This document shows, in pieces, positions 58,401 through 64,000 of a stretch of DNA of 64,000 bases. Origin of the DNA: Thermoanaerobaculia bacterium (GTDB lineage Bacteria > Acidobacteriota > Thermoanaerobaculia > Thermoanaerobaculales > Sulfomarinibacteraceae); the NCBI GenBank assembly GCA_027061805.1, contig JAMOWA010000051.1, positions 49,718 through 113,717 on the forward strand, in the 5' to 3' direction. The position numbers and the translations under genes were made by a program. The notes below the pieces were generated by a model, which worked only from the letters and a program-made list of their open reading frames with translations, was not told where the DNA came from and made no database searches. Every line of letters starts with the position of its first letter. Position 1 is the first letter of the stretch.

Positions 58401-58601
58401 CATCTTGTCCCGCCAGAGCTTCCAGACCGCATCGGGGTGGTCGAGGACCCGCTGCACGTCCGGAGGGTAGCCCACGGCGATGGCCCCGAACTCCGCCAGG
58501 GAGCGGAAGAAGAAGAAGGGCGACAGCAGGCCGGGGATGACCGTCATGAGCACCACCGTCCGGAGACGGAGGCTCCGGAGCCGTCGCCATGCGCGGCCCA
58601 T
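55446..58601 (-). CDS. CotH-kinase and beta-helix fusion protein
   Basis: This 1051-residue protein has an N-terminal membrane anchor or signal (TVVLMTVIPGLLSPFFFF). A CotH kinase-like domain (about 85-450) shows YGTLRFLEEVDESFLRRH, DGNNLKLFVDP and IVWDPYLG, the ATP- and metal-binding region. A right-handed beta-helix (about 640-850: CRFRDTNADAIDLDYSSGTITGC) follows, then a beta-sandwich tail. CotH proteins phosphorylate secreted proteins in spore-formers. Coupling by TGATG to the phosphoesterase gene places it last in the VTC operon. The track start 53 codons earlier overlaps that gene. Confidence 0.85.
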   Translation of the reverse strand: MGRAWRRLRSLRLRTVVLMTVIPGLLSPFFFFRSLAEFGAIAVGYPPDVQRVLDHPDAVWKLWRDKMDGFRQLLAVSRTEEQVPTERLWANDEIHLHVPGSTWDALLEDLPVSGESYRPIQVWNGGRYRKARMRIRGNSGFHWLFPKRSLKIKTTKGHLLRGHRRINLTVKHPYVESLAHEVALEWGLLAPVSHPVKVFVDGKLYGTLRFLEEVDESFLRRHGRMPGDVFKGEGSPFTNEWHWGLPVNFLLRNPFVWPKIARDNTVPEGYRGELVAMGRALGTPGPAGVRALERLFDPGVAAGHVAYHLFLNEHHAVDGNNLKLFVDPLDGRIEPIVWDPYLGSNERTFSAHPKSRYPVLNSVFHRMAADPRVMHGALRFLYRRLTEFDGVERRIARLRADFIGHTPFFRVERENPWFPLRGWFFQAHVDLLRENRLRILDRLGRAELQVMPVEGGVVLGCRGLAGVEVTAVRVGGASAVGSSPVSLVPPGGPPRPVAGRIEVRRGARWFVPQRPLKVLPAYTGINRVDPVPLAHTLRLAPGLEVVGFSARNAITGEAVETVTVDSWPAVDDEVLHPWSLEGPEPPTTRTLRGPVVRLGEDLVVPEGQTLVVPPGTRVLLGPGVNLRSFGRILAEGSPERPIVFEALEPGRAWGVLALQGRGASGSRFRHVRFTGGSLARFGALRYSGMVSVHRARDVLFERCTFDHNVVGDDSLRGADAELNVSECRFRDTNADAIDLDYSSGTITGCTFESVGNDAIDLMTSSPLIAGNSMEGCGDKGVSVGERSEPVIVGNRITRCAVGIQVKDASDPLVLACEITGCGIGVEAYRKNWRYGTGGRGRVVNSIVRDNGEDLVVRAQSRLVVRSSVVGTLPEDPGRLGLVDVAGPGGPPPPPEEAAWALFAGAPVEPGIGPAGIGGRLTLRRPVVDDRFRDGFRLDGRGWTLEGADRLWIEDGTLRAGLRSRDAVLWKDFGLEELPEGARLHLRLAASRPVLATLEVEAGGGRLLRTLEIGPVERNVAVALPAGRLDRVALRAGSRTTLRLRRAVVSVP

Positions 58602-60601
58602 CACCGGGCCCTCCCCGCCGGAGGCCGAAGCCCACCCGGATGCCGGTCCCAGAACTCCACCGTGTACCGCTCCACGTTCCCGAGGGGCGCTCCACCCAGC
58701 GGCACCGCCTCCAGCGTCACCTCGTCGCCATCGAGGCGGATCCGCAGCCAGTGGTTCCACCAGGCCGGGGGATCCTGGGCCCTGTTGCCGCTCGCCACGA
58801 GGGTCAGCCTCCCCTCACGGTGGTAGACCAGGGGGATCCTCGTCCCCACGTCTCCAGCCGTCACCACCACGGGGCCACGGTCCGCGGCGAAGGCTCGCAG
58901 CGCCGGCAACAGCCGCCTCATGAACTCTCTGGGCTCTCCGGCCCCGGGACGGGACGAGGCGTTGGCCCTCGTCGCCACGGACTCGAACCGCTCGTCCCCC
59001 AGGAACCAGAGCACCCTGTGCAGGAAGACCGCGAGGCTCGTGATGCCCGGGCTCCTCCGTGCCCTCTCCACCTCGTCCAGGGCAAAGGCAAGCTGTTCTC
59101 CACGGACGTCACCGGGCACCGCCTCGGTGTCGAGCACCAGGACCAGCGTGCTCCCCAGACGGTGGGAGGACCAGGTGGGCCCGAAGCGCTCCAGGAAGCG
59201 GGGGCGGGCGGCCCCGGGCCTCCCGTCGTGGAGATCGTGATTGCCCGGGGCGATCCACACGGGGATCCCCGCCCGGGACACCACGAGCTCCCCGAAACGG
59301 TCCCAGCGATCCGGCGTCCCTTCCCAGACCACGTCCCCGGTGAGCACCAGGGCATCGCTCCCCCCGGCAATCTCCGGGAGGGCCTCGACCAGCGCGGGCA
59401 GCAGGGGCGGGTCGTCCTCGGGCCCCCTCCGGACGTGGCCCGCCACCGCCAGGGTCACCGGCACCCGCTCCACCTGCATCCCTTCCAGCAGACCGGAGAG
59501 CTCCGCTTCACGGCCCAGGGCCTCGAGAGCGCGCCGGAGGTTCCTGGCGAGCGCCGGGCCCACGGGTTTCGCGAGCGTGAGCTCCAGCTCCACCGTGGCC
59601 ACCTCGCGAAGATCCTGCAGGTCGACCCTCCCCTGCCACCCCTCCCAGCGCTCCGTCGCCACCCAGACTCCGGGAAGGATGTCGGCGTCCACCCGGACGG
59701 GCTCCCACTCCAGGGCTGGACGGCCCTCGAGCACCTCTCGTCCACTCCCGGTCCGCATCATCCGCAGCCGCAGATCGCCTGAGGGGACGGCGGCCGTGTC
59801 CGCCACCACGAGCCGCAGCCCATCGATACGATCGAGTTCCGGGAAATGGGCCTCACCGCTTCCACGTGGATGCCGGGGGTGGTGCCGCCACACGTGGAGC
59901 TTCCCGTCCACCGTCACCGGAATCGTCAGGCGCCACGACGGGTCGAAATCGGGCCACCGGGCGGTGTAGTACAGGAGGACCCGGGTCTGCCAGAGAGCCT
60001 CCCGGTACGCCTGGAAGGCTGCGACCGCCGCCTCCGGCTCCCGCTCCGCCACATGGAACTCCACCAATCGGGCCACCGCCGGCTCCAGGTCGGGGTCGAT
60101 GGCGAGCGCGCGCCGGAAGGCCTCCACGGCGCCTCCCCTGTCCCCGAGAGCCCACCTGGCCTCCCCCAGCGCGACCCACCCGCGATGGTCCCGCGGGTCC
60201 ACGGCCGCCATCTCCCGGGCCGCCTCCATGGCGCCGTGCCGGTCTCCCATTGCCAGCTTCAGGCCCGAGACCCGGAGCAGGACCTCCTGGCGGAGCCGCC
60301 CGACGGCCGAACGGAGCTGCCGCGGCCCCATGTCGTGCAGCAGATCCTCGAGCTCTGCGAGCTCCGCGACCCGGGATTCCCGCCCCTTCGCCTCCGCCAC
60401 GCGGAGACGCTGGGCCCAGTACCACCGGTAGGCCCGGACCAGCCGGTTCTCCACCTTCCATGCGCGGTCCGCGGCGTGCCAGGCGAAGGGCAGGAGGTTC
60501 AGCGCCACGAGGAGCACCAGCCACAGGACGATCAGCCGGCGCTCGTTCCTGTGGAACCAGCGACGGAACCCGTCGGTGCGAACCCGTGCCGCCTCGCCCA
60601 T
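58601..60601 (-). CDS. Membrane-anchored TPR and metallophosphoesterase protein
   Basis: This 666-residue protein has a basic N-terminus, one membrane helix (LIVLWLVLLVALNLLPFAW), a TPR-like helical part (about 110-200: GWVALGEARWALGDRGGAVEAF), a beta-rich region (about 215-375), and a calcineurin-like phosphoesterase domain (about 380-600) with LTGDVVWEG and APGNHDLHDG. A DxH at the domain's start is less clear (LAVAGHVRRG), so the metal site may be incomplete. Its place between DUF4956 and CotH suggests it acts on a phosphorylated product of the operon. It is separated from DUF4956 by 6 bases. Confidence 0.78.
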   Translation of the reverse strand: MGEAARVRTDGFRRWFHRNERRLIVLWLVLLVALNLLPFAWHAADRAWKVENRLVRAYRWYWAQRLRVAEAKGRESRVAELAELEDLLHDMGPRQLRSAVGRLRQEVLLRVSGLKLAMGDRHGAMEAAREMAAVDPRDHRGWVALGEARWALGDRGGAVEAFRRALAIDPDLEPAVARLVEFHVAEREPEAAVAAFQAYREALWQTRVLLYYTARWPDFDPSWRLTIPVTVDGKLHVWRHHPRHPRGSGEAHFPELDRIDGLRLVVADTAAVPSGDLRLRMMRTGSGREVLEGRPALEWEPVRVDADILPGVWVATERWEGWQGRVDLQDLREVATVELELTLAKPVGPALARNLRRALEALGREAELSGLLEGMQVERVPVTLAVAGHVRRGPEDDPPLLPALVEALPEIAGGSDALVLTGDVVWEGTPDRWDRFGELVVSRAGIPVWIAPGNHDLHDGRPGAARPRFLERFGPTWSSHRLGSTLVLVLDTEAVPGDVRGEQLAFALDEVERARRSPGITSLAVFLHRVLWFLGDERFESVATRANASSRPGAGEPREFMRRLLPALRAFAADRGPVVVTAGDVGTRIPLVYHREGRLTLVASGNRAQDPPAWWNHWLRIRLDGDEVTLEAVPLGGAPLGNVERYTVEFWDRHPGGLRPPAGRAR

Positions 60602-60607
60602 GCCGGC

Positions 60608-61303
60608 CTAGATGTTCACGTTCTCGGCGTGGGTCAGCGCCACCTTGGCGTTGCCGTTGACCTTCCGGATCTCGTCGATGAGCTCCCGGTCCGAGGCCCC
60701 CTTGCGGAGCACCACGCTGTACACGGCCTCCAGGAACAGGCCCTGCCGGACGCTCTCCACGCTCAGGAGCGTGTGGGACTGGAGGTACCGGTAGAAGATG
60801 TCGTCGAAGGCCGTGTGGGGATCCAGCCCCTCCGGCAGGTGGACCCTCAGGATGCGCTGGGCCTGGGGGTTGGCGAACATGTTCAGGGCGAACATGGCGT
60901 AGATGATGGCGCAGATGACCAGGGTGAAGATGATGGCCGTTCCGTAGAACCGTGTTCCACAGGCCATGCCGATGGCCATCACGAGGAAGATGAAGCCCAC
61001 GTCGCGGGTCTCCTTGACCGCGTTGCGGAAACGGACGATGGAGAGCGCCCCCACCAGGGTGAAGGCCCGGGCGATGTTGGACCCGATGATCAGCATGATC
61101 ACGGCCACGGTCACGCCCAGGATCACCGTGGTGGCCGTGAAGGACTGGGAGTAGGACACGCCGCGATGCGTGGCCCGGTAGACGTAGGCCACCACCGTGC
61201 AGAGCAGGAAGCTGAGGCCCAGCGCCACCAGCAGCTCCCAGAGCGTGAAGTAGCTGGCGATCTCCGTGGGTCCGTGGATGAGCTGCTCGATGAACTGTCC
61301 CAT
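60608..61303 (-). CDS. DUF4956 membrane protein
   Basis: This 231-residue protein has four membrane helices in the first 150 residues (LLVALGLSFLLCTVVAYVY to IICAIIYAMFALNMF-type segments) and a cytoplasmic alpha/beta domain. The conserved loop GALSIVRFRNAVKETRDVGFIF is the DUF4956 signature. The family is regularly found next to VTC-type polyphosphate polymerases, as here, and is a candidate partner or channel for the polymer. It lies 18 bases after the VTC gene. Confidence 0.88.
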   Translation of the reverse strand: MGQFIEQLIHGPTEIASYFTLWELLVALGLSFLLCTVVAYVYRATHRGVSYSQSFTATTVILGVTVAVIMLIIGSNIARAFTLVGALSIVRFRNAVKETRDVGFIFLVMAIGMACGTRFYGTAIIFTLVICAIIYAMFALNMFANPQAQRILRVHLPEGLDPHTAFDDIFYRYLQSHTLLSVESVRQGLFLEAVYSVVLRKGASDRELIDEIRKVNGNAKVALTHAENVNI

Positions 61304-61321
61304 GCTGTCTTCCCTTCTTCC

Positions 61322-62071
61322 TCAGAGAATGGACCCCCCGAAGACCAGCGTGTTCACCCCGGCGCAGTACTTGGAGAGCCGCCGGAGCTCGCACTCGAAG
61401 TGCGCCACCCACGTGGTGAGCCAGAGGGGTACCGAGTGGTTGAACTTGATCTCGAGAACCGAGATGTCCGCGGGGAGGAAGTACACCTCCCCGTCGGGAT
61501 CTCCCGTCCAGTCCAGGTCGTGGAGCCGGCAGGTGAGCCGGGTGTCGATGGTGATGCGCAGGCCCGGGTCGTGGACCGCGTGGTAGGCCCGTCTCTGGTA
61601 CCGGATGTTGATCTTCGGGCGGAGATCGTGGGCTGCCACGAGCCAGAGCGCCTCCGCCACCACGGGGTCGTCGAGCAGCTCCCCCGGATCGGAGCGCGCC
61701 TCCCCGGAAGGCGACGGCAGGACGCTGAAGATGGTCTCCAGGGGAAGACGCGTCCGGCGCTTCTGCACGGTCCGGTCGATCCTCTGCTTGATCTCCACGA
61801 GGCCGTGGCCATCGTCCACGTCCTCGTAGCGTCGGACCCTGAGCTTGCGGCGCACCTTGAGGCCGTCGATCTTCTCCCAGAAGCAGGTCCAGCTGTCGGA
61901 GTCGAAGTAGGTGGAGCTGATCCGGTAGATGCCCCCGGGCCCGGCGTTGGGGTCGGGCTCCAGCAGCTCCCCCAGCCCCCGGACGAAGGCGAGGGCCTCC
62001 TCGTGGGGGATCACGTACTTGAGCTCGAAGCGGTTGAAGCTCCTCTGGTATCTCGAGGCCGGTTCGCTCAC
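61322..62071 (-). CDS. VTC-domain polyphosphate polymerase-like protein
   Basis: This 249-residue protein is a single VTC/CYTH-type tunnel domain. The basic residues lining the tunnel in yeast Vtc4 have counterparts: FELKYVIP, VRRKLRVRRYED, LVEIKQRIDRTVQKRR, NIRYQRRAYHAV and VLEIKFNHS. Such enzymes make polyphosphate from ATP, so activity is likely but unproven. No SPX domain is attached. The GTG start is six bases after a TAGGAT box. It leads the operon with DUF4956, the phosphoesterase and CotH. Confidence 0.87.
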   Translation of the reverse strand: MSEPASRYQRSFNRFELKYVIPHEEALAFVRGLGELLEPDPNAGPGGIYRISSTYFDSDSWTCFWEKIDGLKVRRKLRVRRYEDVDDGHGLVEIKQRIDRTVQKRRTRLPLETIFSVLPSPSGEARSDPGELLDDPVVAEALWLVAAHDLRPKINIRYQRRAYHAVHDPGLRITIDTRLTCRLHDLDWTGDPDGEVYFLPADISVLEIKFNHSVPLWLTTWVAHFECELRRLSKYCAGVNTLVFGGSIL

Positions 62072-62077
62072 CGTGCC

Positions 62078-62083
62078 ATCCTA
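62078..62083 (-). promoter_or_regulatory. -10 box (TAGGAT) for the VTC operon
   Basis: GTGTAGGAT is followed by GGCACG and the GTG at 62071; no Shine-Dalgarno is present. The six-base gap implies a leaderless message. No clear -35 is seen. Confidence 0.42.
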
Positions 62084-62107
62084 CACCGGAGGCCCGCGGC
62101 CCGCGTG

Positions 62108-62113
62108 TAGAAT
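62108..62113 (+). promoter_or_regulatory. -10 box (TAGAAT) for the DUF2207 gene
   Basis: TAGAAT lies 27 bases before the ATG at 62140, ahead of a GGAGG ribosome site. It is divergent from the VTC promoter within 30 bases. Confidence 0.38.
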
Positions 62114-62139
62114 GGAGACCACCACACCGTGGAGGCCAC

Positions 62140-64000
62140 ATGTTGCGAAGAGGACTGGTCGTGCTGTGCTGCCTGGCCGCCGTCTCGGCGGCCGGTGCCA
62201 GGGAGCTCCACTGGGACCGCATCTCCGTGGAGCTCGAGCTCACCCCCCAGGGTGACCTCCGGGTGGTGGAGCACCTGGGCTACGTCTTCGACGGCGCCTG
62301 GAACGGCGGCTACCGCGAGCTCCCCCTGGACTGGGTCGAGGGATACGACGGGATCTCGGTGAGCGAGGAGGGCTTCGGCCCCTACCGGGGCGGCAGCGTG
62401 GAGAGGAGGGGCGGCTTCGTGGTGGGACACCGCTCCGACCGGCTGATCGTCAGGTGGCGCTCCCGGAACCCCTCCGACCCGCCCTACCGGAATCAGCACG
62501 TGCGGTTCACCTTCCGCTACACCGCCCGCGGCGTGGTCCGCTACGGAGAAAGGTACGACACCCTCCGGTGGAACTGCGTGTTCCCCGACCGCGCGAGCAC
62601 CGTCCAGGAGGCCGAGGCCACCCTGGTGCTGCCCGCCGGGATCTCCGCGGACTCGGTCCGCGCCCGCCTCGCCACCTTCAGCAAGGCCTCGAGCGTCTCC
62701 GTCCTCCCGGACGGCACGGTCCGCGCCATGGCCCGGTCCCTCCGGCCCGGAGACGCCATGCAGATGCAGGTCACCTTTCCCTCCGGGGTGGTCCGGCGTT
62801 CCTTCCACCTCCGGCAGTGGACCAACAGGGTCGGTGTCTTCTGGCTGGCCCTGCTCTTCCTGGTGGGCGGCGTGGGCCTCCACGTGGTCCGCTTCCTGCG
62901 CTCCGGCCGCGACCCCGACGCCCCCTTCCGGATCGCCTACCTCACGGAGCCCCCGAAGGGCCTCTCCCCGGCCCTGGCCGGAGGCCTGGACGGCAGGGTC
63001 GGCATGCCCGAGATCCTCGCCACCATCCTGGACCTGGCGCGGCGCGGCATCCTCACCATCGAGGACAGGAGCCACCTCCTGCTCGGCGTCATCCCCCTGA
63101 GCAGGGCGACCATCACCAGGGTGTCGGACGGCGGAACCCTGGAGCCCTGGGAGCGCAAGGTCCTCTCCGGCCTCAAGGTCACCCGAACGGGGGCCAGCGT
63201 CAGCACGACCGAGCTGAGAAACAGCTTCTACACCACCATCCCGAAGTTCAGGGAAGCGGTCCACGACGGGCTGATCCGACGGGGGTGGTACGCCGTCTCG
63301 CCGGCGCGGGCCCGCCAGACGCAGGCCGCCCGCGCGCTCCTGTGGTTCGGTGTGATGCTGGCGGTCACCCTGCCCGCGGTCCCCTTCATCCCGGGGGTCT
63401 TCTTCGCGGGAGCGGCCGCCGCGGTGCTGTCCCTCGTGGCCTTCCTGGGCCGGAAGACGATCTTCACACCGCCCCACCGGAGCTGGTCCCTGCCGCTCCT
63501 CCTCCTGCTGGCCCTGGTGACCCTCTGGGGGATCGGTGCCAACCCGGGGGCCCTGATGGGGATCCGGAACATGGTCGTGCCGCTGCTCGGCGCCGTCCCG
63601 GCCTTCCTGGTGGGGCTCCTGCTCATCCCGTTCATGCCGCAGCGGACCCCCGAGGGAGCGCGGGTGTTCGAGAAGGTTCGCGCCTTCTCCCGGTACCTGA
63701 AACACCTCCAGGACCTCGGCGACCTGGAGGAGGCCCGTGACCGCCTGGACGAGCTCCTGCCCTGGGCCACGGCCCTGGGCCTGGACCGCTCGTTCCTGTC
63801 CCAGCTGGAGCCGCTGGGCGAGGTACCCGTTCCCGGGTGGTACTCCATCGGCACCTCCACCTCCGGCCCCTCAGGGTCCGGGGGGACGAAGCTCGCCTTC
63901 CCGGCGGGCGGTGGGAGTACGATCTCGCTCCAGGCCCTCTCCAGCTCCCTGTCCTCCACATTGTCCGGCCTGTCGTCCTCGCTCTCGTCGAGCCCCTCCA
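62140..64000 (+). CDS. DUF2207 membrane protein (3' end outside window)
   Basis: 620 codons are open to the window edge, so the track omits it. A signal peptide (LVVLCCLAAVSAAGA) leads to a secreted DUF2207 domain (residues about 22-225) with GAWNGGYRELPLDW and VRWRSRNPSDPP. A membrane helix (VFWLALLFLVGGVGLHVV), a cytoplasmic segment (about 255-390) and two or three more helices follow. The last part seen is a Ser/Gly-rich tail (LQALSSSLSSTLSGLSSSLSS), typical of the family. The function is unknown. It is divergent from the VTC operon. Confidence 0.85.
   Translation, partial: MLRRGLVVLCCLAAVSAAGARELHWDRISVELELTPQGDLRVVEHLGYVFDGAWNGGYRELPLDWVEGYDGISVSEEGFGPYRGGSVERRGGFVVGHRSDRLIVRWRSRNPSDPPYRNQHVRFTFRYTARGVVRYGERYDTLRWNCVFPDRASTVQEAEATLVLPAGISADSVRARLATFSKASSVSVLPDGTVRAMARSLRPGDAMQMQVTFPSGVVRRSFHLRQWTNRVGVFWLALLFLVGGVGLHVVRFLRSGRDPDAPFRIAYLTEPPKGLSPALAGGLDGRVGMPEILATILDLARRGILTIEDRSHLLLGVIPLSRATITRVSDGGTLEPWERKVLSGLKVTRTGASVSTTELRNSFYTTIPKFREAVHDGLIRRGWYAVSPARARQTQAARALLWFGVMLAVTLPAVPFIPGVFFAGAAAAVLSLVAFLGRKTIFTPPHRSWSLPLLLLLALVTLWGIGANPGALMGIRNMVVPLLGAVPAFLVGLLLIPFMPQRTPEGARVFEKVRAFSRYLKHLQDLGDLEEARDRLDELLPWATALGLDRSFLSQLEPLGEVPVPGWYSIGTSTSGPSGSGGTKLAFPAGGGSTISLQALSSSLSSTLSGLSSSLSSSPS

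Overview
The window is very GC-rich (roughly 70% by eye) and gene-dense, with short gaps, many 4-bp start/stop overlaps (ATGA, GTGA, perhaps CTGA) and frequent GTG starts. Lipid A genes (lpxB and an lpxH-like gene) indicate a diderm. Large secreted proteins that share a C-terminal repeat, an S1 protein with a long acidic tail, a kdaltons-long sigma-54 activator and the overall gene set fit an acidobacterium, perhaps near Thermoanaerobaculia/Holophagae. That placement is inference; there is no rRNA here to settle it. I found no tRNA, rRNA, CRISPR array, insertion sequence or integrase.

Layout. 1-10.9 kb is one long minus-strand cluster: cmk, rpsA, an HU-family gene, a HIT protein, three small membrane proteins, lpxB, a thioesterase, rimO, ribF, a PrsW-type protease, a helical-repeat protein and a RodZ-like gene cut by the window edge. 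11.0-15.4 kb holds a lipoprotein gene, a radical SAM gene, a lytic transglycosylase and a UDP-glucose pyrophosphorylase. 15.4-21.0 kb is a minus-strand envelope operon: phosphodiesterase, EnvC-like activator, S41-like protein that has lost its catalytic pair, and divergent polysaccharide deacetylase. 21.2-24.7 kb is a giant secreted LVIVD/PKD protein. 25.1-30.5 kb carries rsmB, fmt, a response regulator with an HD-GYP domain, an unknown gene and murB. 30.5-36.6 kb carries a probable sigma-54-driven small RNA and the operon lpxH-like/aroA/1294-residue sigma-54 activator. 36.7-39.9 kb is a secreted subtilase. 40.1-43.4 kb is serC/serA/DUF1015. 43.5-51.4 kb, mostly plus strand, holds a PD40 pseudogene, tauE, DUF1820, a second HU-family gene, a site-2 protease, thiI with a polyferredoxin, a fused homoaconitase-type gene and a methyltransferase. 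51.3-55.5 kb holds a second pseudogene, a C69 dipeptidase and a polytopic membrane protein. 55.4-62.1 kb is a four-gene operon: VTC-type polyphosphate polymerase, DUF4956, TPR plus metallophosphoesterase, CotH kinase plus beta-helix. A DUF2207 gene runs off the right edge.

Two themes deserve attention. First, sigma-54: an exact -24/-12 promoter drives an 81-nt unit ending in a strong terminator beside the activator gene, and sigma-54-like promoters also precede both secreted proteins that share the C-terminal repeat. This suggests a local sigma-54 regulon. Second, the VTC/DUF4956/phosphoesterase/CotH operon joins polymer synthesis, a membrane protein, a hydrolase and a secreted kinase-like protein. 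In addition, many transcription units here have a -10 hexamer exactly 6-8 bases before the start codon and no Shine-Dalgarno, which suggests frequent leaderless mRNAs.
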